DNA of 6,723 bases from contig JAITHR010000128.1 in assembly GCA_031279895.1 (NCBI GenBank), positions 1 to 6,723 of the forward strand. Reading direction: 5' to 3'. Every line of letters starts with the position of its first letter. The first letter of the stretch is position 1. A program made the position numbers and the translations under genes. This DNA is from Spirochaetaceae bacterium. GTDB lineage: Bacteria; Spirochaetota; Spirochaetia; Treponematales; Breznakiellaceae. The notes beneath the pieces were generated by a model. That model had not been told where the DNA came from, ran no database searches, and was given only the letters and a program-made list of their open reading frames with translations. Shown here one piece after another: positions 1 through 5,496 of the stretch.

Positions 1-879
1 GGAGCCGGAAACAATCTCCGTAACCTCCTGCGTAATGCCGGCCTGACGCACGCGGTTATAACGCATCTGCATCTCCTCAAGCATCTTTTCCGCATTTTTC
101 GACGCCTCGTCCATTGCCGCCATGCGCGCGTTCTGCTCGCTGGCATAGGCTTCCACCAGAGCGCCGTACACCACGCCCTTTACGTAAAAGGGAACCAGCG
201 CGTCAAACACGCTTTTCGCCGAAGGCAGGTACTCGAAATGAAGCTCCGCCCGCTTCTCCCCGCCGCTTTGGGCAATCCCTTCCTGTATCTTCCCGGCATC
301 AAGCGGCAGTATCTGGCGCGACGCGGGCAGCACCCGCACCGCGCTGTACATATGGGTATAGACGATATGTACCTCTTGAAAAATGCCCCAGAGGTACTGG
401 GAGGTAAGGTAATCGGTAATTTCCGCGGCGTCCCCCAAATCCGGCAGGCGGGACTTAAAAGAAAAACTCTCCAGCGTCTTGTACGGCGAACGGGCGAAAT
501 ACCGACAGCCGATAGCGCCGATAAGAATGAGAAAAGGATTTTTCACCCTGTCGCACAAAGCGCCGGCGTACCGGCACACATTGGCGTTGTACCCGCCCGC
601 AAGCCCCTTGTCGCTGGTTATCACCACCACCGCCGAATGAAACGACTCCCTGTCCGCAGGCCCGCTCTTTTTGGAAAAATACTCGCTGTCCACCCCTTTG
701 GCGCAGGAAATGAGGTCATACATTGATTTCTGAATACGGGTGAAAAACGGCTCCGTATCTTCCAGCATCCGCCTTCCCTTCCGCAATTTCGACGTGGCAA
801 TCAGGTTCATGGCCTTTGTTACCTGTAAAGTCTGCCGCACCGCCCGCATCCGCAGCTGCACGTCCCGTAGATTCGCCAT
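1..879 (-). CDS. atpG: F-type ATP synthase gamma subunit (3' end cut by window edge)
   Basis: Central rotor shaft of the F1 sector, which couples c-ring rotation to catalysis in the alpha3beta3 head. The frame opens at ATG 879 after a GGGAG ribosome binding site (885-889) and stays open to position 1, giving 293 residues. The N-terminal helix carries the family pattern with VTKAMNLIATSKLRK (about 20-34). The Rossmann-like middle has VVVITSDKGLAGGYN (84-98), and the C-terminal helix ends RQAGITQEVTEIVSGS (278-293), which closely matches the end of E. coli gamma. Only a few residues and the stop codon should be missing. It starts 15 nt after the atpA stop, in the standard alpha-gamma order, so atpD (beta) and atpC (epsilon) are expected beyond the left edge. 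Identity is secure. Confidence 0.96.
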   Translation of the reverse strand, partial: MANLRDVQLRMRAVRQTLQVTKAMNLIATSKLRKGRRMLEDTEPFFTRIQKSMYDLISCAKGVDSEYFSKKSGPADRESFHSAVVVITSDKGLAGGYNANVCRYAGALCDRVKNPFLILIGAIGCRYFARSPYKTLESFSFKSRLPDLGDAAEITDYLTSQYLWGIFQEVHIVYTHMYSAVRVLPASRQILPLDAGKIQEGIAQSGGEKRAELHFEYLPSAKSVFDALVPFYVKGVVYGALVEAYASEQNARMAAMDEASKNAEKMLEEMQMRYNRVRQAGITQEVTEIVSGS

Positions 880-894
880 ACCCGCTCCCTGTTC

Positions 895-2412
895 CTATGA
901 AATATCTGAAGCGATACGCTTCTCTTTGTACAAATCCGCCGCGTCCCGTAGCGCCGTTTCGGTTTCCATGTCAAGGACTCCGGTTTTGGCAATCGTCTCA
1001 AGCGCCGCGGGACGCTCCGCCCGAAGGTACGCGAGAAAGTCTTTGATAAAGGCGCCCGCCTTGTTCGCGGGAATGTCGATAAGGTAGCCGTTGAGGGACA
1101 CGAACAGCGCCGCCACCTGTTCTTCCATGGCAAACGGCGCGTACCGGGGCTGTTTCAGCACCTCCATAAGCCGCTCCCCCTGGGCGAGCTTGTCCCTGGT
1201 GGTCTTGTCGAGGTCGCTGCCGAACTGGGCGAACGCCGCCATCTCCCGATATTGGGCGAGGTCCAGGCGCAGGCGTCCCGAAACCTTACGGACCGCTTTG
1301 GTTTGGGCCGCGCCCCCGACGCGGCTCACCGAAAGCCCCACGTCAATAGCCGGACGGAAGCCGGCGTTGAAAAGCTCGGAATCAAGAAATATCTGCCCGT
1401 CGGTAATCGAGATGACATTGGTGGGAATATACGAGGAAATGTCCCCGCCCTGGGTTTCCACAATGGGAATCGCGGTAATCGAGCCGCCCCCTCTCTTCTC
1501 CGAGAGTTTGGCCGCCCGCTCCAAGAGGCGGGAGTGAAGATAGAACACGTCCCCCGGAAACGCCTCCCGTCCCGGTGGCCGCCGGAGGAGCAGGGAAATC
1601 GTCCGGTAGGCGACCGCGTGTTTCGAGAGGTCGTCGTAGACCACGAACACGTCTTTCCCTTTCTCCATAAAATGCTCGGCCATGGCCACCGCCGCGTAGG
1701 GCGCGATGTATTGCAGGGCCGCCGAGTCCGACGCCGAGGCCAGCACCACAAAGGTATACGCCATTGCCCCCCGCTTTTCGAACTCGGTGATAATCGACGC
1801 CACGGCTGAGGACTTCTGCCCGATGGCGCAGTACACGCAGTACACGTCCTTCCCCTTCTGGTTTATAATCGCGTCAAGCGCGAGGGCGGTTTTGCCGGTC
1901 TGCCGGTCCCCGATGATAAGCTCCCGCTGCCCCCGTCCTATGGGAATCATGGAGTCCACCGAGAGGATTCCGGTTTGGAGGGGCGTATCCACCGCGCCGC
2001 GGTCAATCACCGGCGCCGCCGGATGCTCCAGAGGGCGCAGCGCTTCCGCCGCGACCGGCCCTTTCCCGTCAATCGGGACGCCCAGGGGATTAACCACCCG
2101 CCCGACCAGCGCGGCGCCCGCCGGAACCGATACGACCTGTCCGGTTCCTCTGGCCTCCTCCCCGTCTTTCACCAGGGACTCCCCCGAAAGGATCACGCAC
2201 CCGACCCCGTCTTCGAGAAGGTTAAGGACAATGCCCGTGGCGCCGGAGGCGAAATTCACCAGTTCCCCGTAGACCGCCCGGTCCAATCCGTGAATGACAA
2301 CCACCGAGTCCCCGGCCTGGCCCACGAATCCGAGGGAATCCGACGCGGCTTTCCCTTCCCAATGCTCAATTTGTTCCTCTAAAACTTTGGTGAGATCACC
2401 AAAACCTATCAT
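895..2412 (-). CDS. atpA: F-type ATP synthase alpha subunit
   Basis: Non-catalytic nucleotide-binding subunit of the F1 head. It has 505 residues, against 513 in E. coli, so it is full length. Visible landmarks are the Walker A loop GDRQTGKT (168-175), the Walker B region [10 protein letters not shown] (255-264), the segment [23 protein letters not shown] split around 277-299, and the alpha/beta family signature with [10 protein letters not shown] (361-370). Arg364 in that signature is the arginine finger reaching into the beta catalytic site. The ATG at 2412 overlaps the atpH stop as ATGA, with GGAGG (2419-2423) six bases upstream, so translation is probably coupled to atpH. The stop is TAG at 895-897. 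No key residue is missing and the assignment is secure. Confidence 0.98.
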   Translation of the reverse strand: MIGFGDLTKVLEEQIEHWEGKAASDSLGFVGQAGDSVVVIHGLDRAVYGELVNFASGATGIVLNLLEDGVGCVILSGESLVKDGEEARGTGQVVSVPAGAALVGRVVNPLGVPIDGKGPVAAEALRPLEHPAAPVIDRGAVDTPLQTGILSVDSMIPIGRGQRELIIGDRQTGKTALALDAIINQKGKDVYCVYCAIGQKSSAVASIITEFEKRGAMAYTFVVLASASDSAALQYIAPYAAVAMAEHFMEKGKDVFVVYDDLSKHAVAYRTISLLLRRPPGREAFPGDVFYLHSRLLERAAKLSEKRGGGSITAIPIVETQGGDISSYIPTNVISITDGQIFLDSELFNAGFRPAIDVGLSVSRVGGAAQTKAVRKVSGRLRLDLAQYREMAAFAQFGSDLDKTTRDKLAQGERLMEVLKQPRYAPFAMEEQVAALFVSLNGYLIDIPANKAGAFIKDFLAYLRAERPAALETIAKTGVLDMETETALRDAADLYKEKRIASDIS

Positions 2413-2990
2413 GCCATACCTCCGGCGGCGTTTTCCTCTAAGGGAGCCGCCTGTAAACGGGACCCCATCTCTTCCAAGAGAAACCGCAGACTCGCGTCAA
2501 CCGATTCGCTTCCTATCTGGAGCCGGTAGCCCCCCAGCAATTCCGGCGCGACTACGGGGATAACGGTAATTTCTTTTACGCCGGCGGCGTTTCCCCGCGC
2601 GCGCCAAAGACAGTCCCGTACCTGTTCCACAGTCTCCGCGTCAGCCGGATACGCCGAATAGAGGCGCGCCGTTACGGTTCCGTTCTTGTTATCCCGAATC
2701 CGCTCGATTTCCGCGAGCAGGGACGCCGCGTTTTCGGGACCGAACCGGCCTTTACGCACGAAAAGCGTGAGGAACCGGCACGCGCATTCGGCCCCCGGCC
2801 CCGCGACTCCGGCGCGTTCCATGCCGCGCCGCAGGATTTTCTCCAGTCTTTCCGCGCTCCCGTGGCCGGAGAGGGTTCCGGGAATCGTCAAAGCCGCGCC
2901 GACGCATACCCGTAAAATCGAAAGCCCCTCATCAAGGTCCTCTCCCGCCGCGCTGACAAACGCGGCTGCCCAGCGTTCTTTCGCAAACAT
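2409..2990 (-). CDS. atpH: F-type ATP synthase delta subunit (OSCP homologue)
   Basis: Peripheral-stalk cap joining the b subunits to the top of alpha3beta3. It has 193 residues, slightly longer than the 177 of E. coli. Delta is poorly conserved, but the characteristic pieces are present: ERWAAAF near the N-terminus (5-11), [11 protein letters not shown] (73-83), [11 protein letters not shown] (107-117) and the C-terminal [20 protein letters not shown] (149-168), which matches the OSCP/delta signature. The ATG at 2988-2990 directly abuts the atpF TAG (2991-2993), and only a weak purine stretch precedes it, so it probably relies on ribosomes finishing atpF. Its stop overlaps the atpA start by four bases. 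Position between b and alpha is the classical operon order. Confidence 0.94.
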   Translation of the reverse strand: MFAKERWAAAFVSAAGEDLDEGLSILRVCVGAALTIPGTLSGHGSAERLEKILRRGMERAGVAGPGAECACRFLTLFVRKGRFGPENAASLLAEIERIRDNKNGTVTARLYSAYPADAETVEQVRDCLWRARGNAAGVKEITVIPVVAPELLGGYRLQIGSESVDASLRFLLEEMGSRLQAAPLEENAAGGMA

Positions 2991-3476
2991 CTACCGCTTT
3001 CCTATTTCCTGGAGGAGGATGCCCGCGAACCGGCGGTTGTCCTCCTGGGTAAGTTCCCGCTGGAGTATCCGGCTTGCGGCGGCGACCACGAGCGCCGCGG
3101 CCTCTGACCGGAATTTCGCGAGCGCCGCCTGCTGCTCCGCTTCGATACGCGCCCGGGCGTTGGCTTTCAGGGCCTCCGCGTCTCTAAGCGCCGCGGCCAC
3201 GATACGTTCCGCTTCGGCGTTGGCCTTCTCGGTTGCCGCCTGCATAATTTTCGCGCCCGCCTCCTCGCGGTTCTTGAGGTGTTCCCGATATTCCCGCAGG
3301 AGGTCCGCCGCTTCCGCCTTGCTCCGCTCCGCCTCTTCAAGAGTGCGCCGCACCGCGTCCGCCCGCTCTTCCATGAAACAGGTTACTCTCTTAAACAGCA
3401 CTTTTCGCAGGACGAGAAAGAGGATACCGATATTGATAAGGGTAATAAAGAAGGTACTGATTGAAATATCAATCAC
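2991..3476 (-). CDS. atpF: F-type ATP synthase b subunit (GTG start)
   Basis: Peripheral stator stalk anchored in the membrane. It has 161 residues: one N-terminal membrane segment (about 8-24, FFITLINIGILFLVLRK), then a long Ala/Glu/Arg-rich helix typical of the b coiled coil (about 30-140), and a short C-terminal segment that would contact delta. The start is GTG at 3476, chosen because AGGAGCC (3481-3487) is well placed before it and because the first in-frame ATG (codon 35) would remove the membrane anchor. It lies 17 nt after the atpE stop and directly abuts atpH. Only one b-type gene is seen here, suggesting a b2 homodimer. Identity is secure from composition, topology and position. Confidence 0.95.
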   Translation of the reverse strand: MIDISISTFFITLINIGILFLVLRKVLFKRVTCFMEERADAVRRTLEEAERSKAEAADLLREYREHLKNREEAGAKIMQAATEKANAEAERIVAAALRDAEALKANARARIEAEQQAALAKFRSEAAALVVAAASRILQRELTQEDNRRFAGILLQEIGKR

Positions 3477-3493
3477 AAGAGGCTCCTATGCCG

Positions 3494-3721
3494 TTATGCC
3501 TTTGTAAAGATGAGAATGGCAATGACGAACCCGTAGATAGCGGTCGCTTCCGCAAGGGCGATGCCAAGGAAGAACACTGTCATAATTTTTCCCGACGCTT
3601 CCGGTTGGCGGGAGATAGCCTGGGTGGTTCCGCCGGTAGCGATACCGATACCGATGCCCGCGCCGATACCCGCAATAACCGCGATACCCGCGCCGATGAG
3701 AAACAACAAATTGGTTTCCAT
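3494..3721 (-). CDS. atpE: F-type ATP synthase c subunit (rotor ring proteolipid)
   Basis: Forms the membrane rotor ring that carries the coupling ion. It has 75 residues folded as two membrane helices. Helix 1 has the glycine-rich packing motif (AGIGAGIGIGIATG, 17-30). The cytoplasmic loop has RQPEASGK (38-45). Helix 2 has the ion-binding carboxylate Glu58 in GIALAEATAIYG. The Na+ ligand positions known from Ilyobacter c (Gln32 and Ser66) align to Ile and Ala59 here, which points to proton coupling. The ATG at 3721 is preferred over an upstream in-frame start at 3772 because AAAGGAGC (3731-3738) lies nine bases ahead, and because the upstream start would overlap the promoter -10 and add a non-family extension. 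It is the first gene of the operon; atpB is not upstream. Confidence 0.96.
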   Translation of the reverse strand: METNLLFLIGAGIAVIAGIGAGIGIGIATGGTTQAISRQPEASGKIMTVFFLGIALAEATAIYGFVIAILIFTKA

Positions 3722-3770
3722 AAAAAAAACGCTCCTTTGTAAGGCTCTTTGTACCATTTGTACAGAGACC

Positions 3771-3799
3771 ACCGTATCAAACCCTCCCCCTTATGTCAA
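3771..3799 (-). promoter_or_regulatory. Sigma70-type promoter of the atp operon (P1)
   Basis: On the minus strand, a perfect -35 TTGACA (3794-3799) is followed by a 17-nt spacer and TACGGT (3771-3776), preceded by TGA to give an extended -10. The -10 hexamer itself is weak. Transcription would begin near 3764, about 43 nt ahead of the atpE ATG. The predicted leader starts with a small hairpin (CTCT and GTAC arms, 3746-3767). The position just before atpE fits an operon that starts with the c subunit. Confidence 0.6.
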
Positions 3800-3802
3800 C
3801 CG

Positions 3803-3872
3803 CAGCCTCCGGCCCGTCTCCGACGGTTTCAAACATGGCCGCCCAGCCTCCGGCTGTTTCAGCATGGCCGCC
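3803..3872. repeat. Degenerate GC-rich direct repeats upstream of the atp promoter
   Basis: Three short words recur in the same order. CAGCCTCCGGC is at 3803-3813 and 3844-3854. GTTTCA is at 3826-3831 and 3856-3861. CATGGCCGCC is at 3834-3843 and 3863-3872. Copy lengths differ, so this is a decayed tandem duplication rather than a clean array. It begins four bases upstream of the P1 -35 box. Function is unknown. Confidence 0.6.
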
Positions 3873-4135
3873 TGTTGCTTCCGAATGGTGCAACACCGTG
3901 TCTGGTGAGCGGGTTTGCACAGCTCAGGCGCGGCTACGCTTCGCGCAGCGGCGGGCGGCTTGGAAGCCGTGCGTTGTTGTGCGTAGTAAGGAGCGCGGCG
4001 TTGTTCGGGGCGGGGCGCGTCTCGCGTCGGTGGGGGGTTTGGGGGGTCTTGACCCCCCAGCCGCCGGAGGCAGCTAGTCTGTCGTTGCCCGGTTCGGAGC
4101 GCGTGGCAGGAAGCTTATGAAACCGTCGGAGACGG
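3814..4135. repeat. 18-nt perfect long-range inverted repeat
   Basis: The 18 bases at 3814-3831 (beginning CCGTCTCCGACGG) are the exact reverse complement of 4118-4135, with 286 bp between the arms. Each arm also contains a small internal palindrome (CCGTC/GACGG type). The enclosed DNA is the hairpin-rich, gene-free tract. The arms may be two members of a dispersed repeat family in opposite orientation, or the ends of a decayed small element. No transposase or flanking target duplication was found. Confidence 0.6.
3933..4071. repeat. Chain of GC-rich hairpins in gene-free DNA
   Basis: This stretch has no supportable gene. It holds successive inverted repeats: GCTACGC/GCGCAGC with loop TTC (3933-3949, one mismatch), CGGCTT/AAGCCG (3956-3969), and GGGGGGTC/GACCCCCC with a 2-nt spacer (4041-4058). 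It then ends with GCCGGAGGC (4063-4071), the complement of the GCCTCCGGC word found elsewhere in the window. Four G-runs of four or more (4007-4010, 4012-4015, 4032-4037, 4041-4046) precede or overlap the third hairpin. No T-tract follows, so it is not a canonical terminator. The arrangement resembles REP-type intergenic repeats, but family membership cannot be shown here. Confidence 0.45.
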
Positions 4136-4170
4136 CGGCGCGGGAAATTGTTTAAAACAGCCGCCGGATG

Positions 4171-4199
4171 TGGAAATTTGGCGGGGGGCGTGTTATAGT
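4171..4199 (+). promoter_or_regulatory. Candidate extended -10 promoter, plus strand
   Basis: TGGAAA (4171-4176, 4 of 6 to consensus) is followed by a 17-nt spacer and TATAGT (4194-4199, 5 of 6), with TG one base before the -10 hexamer (4191-4192). The expected start point is about 4206, at or next to an ATG at 4207, which would make a leaderless or nearly leaderless mRNA. It faces the minus-strand promoter at 4293-4321. Confidence 0.4.
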
Positions 4200-4206
4200 T
4201 ATAGGT

Positions 4207-4299
4207 ATGGATTATGAAACGTTTTTGATGCGTGAAACGGCGAGCCCGTCAGGGCAGAGTTCGGCCTTCGACAAACGACAAACGACAAAAGAAGTATAG
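4207..4299 (+). CDS. Possible 30-residue leaderless small ORF
   Basis: ATG 4207 to TAG 4297-4299 encodes 30 residues, beginning MDYETFLMRE and ending in a polar tail (FDKRQTTKEV). No ribosome binding site precedes it, but the candidate extended -10 promoter at 4171-4199 would place the transcript start at the ATG. The last codons derive from a short ACAAACG direct repeat, and the stop overlaps the -10 box of the opposing promoter. A hairpin (GCCC-GTCA-GGGC, 4244-4255) lies inside. No family is recognised. It could equally be non-coding DNA between two converging promoters. Confidence 0.25.
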   Translation: MDYETFLMRETASPSGQSSAFDKRQTTKEV

Positions 4300-4321
4300 G
4301 TTCCCGCACTCTAGTTGTCAA
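4293..4321 (-). promoter_or_regulatory. Near-consensus sigma70 promoter on the minus strand (P2)
   Basis: On the minus strand, TTGACA (4316-4321, 6 of 6), a 17-nt spacer and TATACT (4293-4298, 5 of 6) form the best promoter match in the window. Transcription would start near 4286 and run leftward. No gene with a ribosome binding site lies within the next 500 nt, so the product would be either a non-coding RNA from the hairpin-rich tract or a long alternative leader for the atp operon beginning at atpE (3721). Confidence 0.65.
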
Positions 4322-4369
4322 TAGCAATTCGATAAAATCTTTTCTTTTTTTTCCTCTTCCCTCTACGCC

Positions 4370-4777
4370 TCACACGGGCGCGGCCTCCGGCGCTTCGGCG
4401 GCCTCCGGCTGTTTCATAAGCGTCATGCCCTCCGCTTCGGGCGCGGCCTCCGGTGCTTCGGGCAATAATCCTTCTATAGAAGAAACCGGTTTTTCCCCTC
4501 CCGATGTCCGGCTTAAAACATCAATGTTTTGTCTCAGAACATCAATGTTTTGTCTCAGAACATCAATGTTTTGCCTCAGAACATCAATGTTTTGTCCCGA
4601 AACATCAATGTTTTGCCGTAAAACATCAATGTTTTGCCGTAAAACATCAATGTTTTGCCGCGGAACATCAATGTTTTGTCCCGAAACATCAATGTTTTGC
4701 CGCGGAACTTCACCCGTGTTACCCCGCCGAAAATACGGTTTTATATACCGAAACACCCCAAAAACACCCCAAAACAC
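4370..4777 (-). CDS. Uncertain repeat protein with QNIDVLR heptads
   Basis: An open frame of 135 codons crosses the 21-bp array on the minus strand, giving nine copies of QNIDV followed by LR, PR or SG, then a Pro/Glu/Ala-rich tail ending PEAAEAPEAAPV. In favour: within the array, linkers reading LR use CTG-AGA, CTG-AGG and TTA-CGG, which are synonymous; and the tail contains an in-frame 63-bp duplication. Against: the only upstream start is GTG at 4777 with no ribosome binding site; the QNIDV codons never vary; and a 21-bp repeat keeps several frames open by arithmetic alone. There is no recognised family and no signal peptide. It could be a pseudogene, a small secreted repeat protein or a by-product of a DNA-level array. 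Confidence 0.27.
   Translation of the reverse strand: MFWGVFGVFRYIKPYFRRGNTGEVPRQNIDVSGQNIDVPRQNIDVLRQNIDVLRQNIDVSGQNIDVLRQNIDVLRQNIDVLRQNIDVLSRTSGGEKPVSSIEGLLPEAPEAAPEAEGMTLMKQPEAAEAPEAAPV
4376..4461. repeat. 23-nt direct repeat pair based on GCCTCCGG
   Basis: The 23 bases at 4376-4398 recur at 4439-4461 with a single C/T difference and an offset of 63 bp. A further GCCTCCGGC word lies between them (4401-4409), continued as GCCTCCGGCTGTTTCA (4401-4416), which is an exact copy of 3846-3861. The 63-bp offset is a multiple of three, so on the minus strand the two copies are in frame and encode Pro/Glu/Ala-rich residues of the open frame at 4370-4777. Confidence 0.6.
4517..4705. repeat. Nine-copy 21-bp tandem array with invariant near-palindromic core
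   Basis: Nine units follow with an exact 21-bp period (unit starts 4517, 4538, 4559, 4580, 4601, 4622, 4643, 4664, 4685). Each has the identical 14-nt core AACATCAATGTTTT plus a 7-nt linker that varies (GTCTCAG twice, GCCTCAG, GTCCCGA twice, GCCGTAA twice, GCCGCGG twice). The core is an inverted repeat, AACAT-CA-ATGTT, extended to seven-base arms where the linker ends in A. The array is AT-rich inside GC-rich DNA, and 21 bp equals two turns of B-DNA, so all palindromes face the same side. It ends about 100 bp ahead of the gene at 4807. A multi-site operator or other protein-binding array is the simplest reading; coding on the minus strand is the alternative. Confidence 0.93.
4719..4747 (+). 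promoter_or_regulatory. Weak candidate promoter for the gene at 4807
   Basis: TATATA (4742-4747) is a plausible -10, with TTACCC (4719-4724, only 3 of 6) 17 nt upstream. It would start transcription near 4755, leaving a leader of about 50 nt and placing the 21-bp array immediately upstream of the promoter, where activator or repressor sites would sit. The match is poor and position is the main argument. Confidence 0.22.
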
Positions 4778-4790
4778 CGGTTTTACCGGT
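4751..4790 (+). promoter_or_regulatory. Helically spaced AAACACC triplet and ACCGGT hairpin before the start codon
   Basis: AAACACC occurs at 4751-4757, 4762-4768 and 4772-4778, spaced 11 and 10 bp. The third copy runs into ACCGGT-TTT-ACCGGT (4776-4790), a six-base stem with a three-base loop that ends two bases before the AAAGGAGG ribosome binding site (4793-4800) of the gene at 4807. In RNA the hairpin could modulate ribosome access or protect the 5' end. On DNA the triplet could be a further binding site. Confidence 0.4.
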
Positions 4791-4806
4791 ACAAAGGAGG
4801 CCCTTT

Positions 4807-5496
4807 ATGGCTAACTGGCTTGGAGATACCAGGGAGGACGTGCTGGCTTTGGCACGAACGTGGAACGTCAAACTTCCGCTTCTCGCGGCGAAGACCGGCA
4901 TTGACCCCGCGTATCTCCAGACACTCACCGACGATCTCATGGGCGCCGAAGCGTCTTTCAGGCAGGCAACGCCCGAAAACCGCAGCAAGGTCGTCACCGC
5001 GAGGATGAACGAGACCTTCGGCAAACTCGAAAACACCATGACGTACATCAAAAAGCACTGGCTCAATATGCCGCCGCTCACCAAAACCGAGTGGACGGAG
5101 ATCGGGCTCGAGGAGCCGGACGGGACCAAAACGCCGGCGCCCGAACCGACCGTGCCGGCGGGCTTCGACATCGAGTACAGCGCGTCCGGCCTCGTGCATA
5201 TTACCAAAATCCACCCCCTTGGCGCCGGGCCTTTCAGCAAAAAGCAGTACAGCATCATCGAGGTGCGGTTCGGGCTGGGCGGGGAGCCGACACCGGACAG
5301 GCCGTTGCGCTTTTCGGACAAACTGGTGCCGGCATCCGGCGACGTGCTGCCCCACGGGGAACTCACGCGGCGGGCCGCGCACAAACTCGTCCTCCCCAAC
5401 GAGAAAGGGAACGTGCTGTACGTCGCGGTCCGCTACCGCAGCACCAACCTGAAAACCGGCCCCTGGAGCGACGTGGTGAAAATCGTCATCCCCTAA
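4807..5496 (+). CDS. Hypothetical two-domain protein: helical N-terminal half, FN3-like C-terminal half
   Basis: Complete protein of 229 residues and unknown function. Residues 1-88 look entirely helical (MANWLGDTREDVLALARTW at the start, then a helix ending about IKKHWLNMPP at 81-90). A Pro-rich linker (about 103-118, TKTPAPEPTVPAG) leads to a beta-rich half (119-229). That half ends with TGPWSDVVKIVIP, the final-strand pattern common in fibronectin type III-like domains. No signal peptide, membrane segment or catalytic motif is visible, so it is probably cytoplasmic or part of an assembled structure. From memory, similar MANW-starting proteins occur as hypotheticals in gut anaerobes; this was not checked. 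The ATG at 4807 is chosen because AAAGGAGG lies six bases upstream. The frame remains open back to 4504, but that would add about 100 residues of HQCF repeats with no start signal. Confidence 0.85.
   Translation: MANWLGDTREDVLALARTWNVKLPLLAAKTGIDPAYLQTLTDDLMGAEASFRQATPENRSKVVTARMNETFGKLENTMTYIKKHWLNMPPLTKTEWTEIGLEEPDGTKTPAPEPTVPAGFDIEYSASGLVHITKIHPLGAGPFSKKQYSIIEVRFGLGGEPTPDRPLRFSDKLVPASGDVLPHGELTRRAAHKLVLPNEKGNVLYVAVRYRSTNLKTGPWSDVVKIVIP

Noticed and set aside
3719..3772. Upstream start for atpE adding 17 residues
   Set aside because: It would begin inside the promoter -10, lacks a ribosome binding site and gives an N-terminus foreign to c subunits.
3793..4077. 94-codon plus-strand ORF ending in a Gly/Leu/Pro/Ala-rich tail
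   Set aside because: No ribosome binding site, it overlaps the atp promoter and repeats, and its low-complexity tail is simply the translation of the hairpin and G-runs.
4517..4705. CRISPR array
   Set aside because: The period is 21 bp with 7-nt linkers that recur between units; there are no spacer-length unique sequences and no cas genes.
3780..4800. tRNA or other known RNA gene in the long spacer
   Set aside because: No cloverleaf, T-loop motif or recognisable conserved RNA was found by eye.
4504..4806. In-frame N-terminal extension of the 4807 gene through the array (HQCF repeats)
   Set aside because: AAAGGAGG with ideal spacing precedes ATG 4807, no ribosome binding site precedes 4504, and the 21-bp repeat keeps several frames open by arithmetic.
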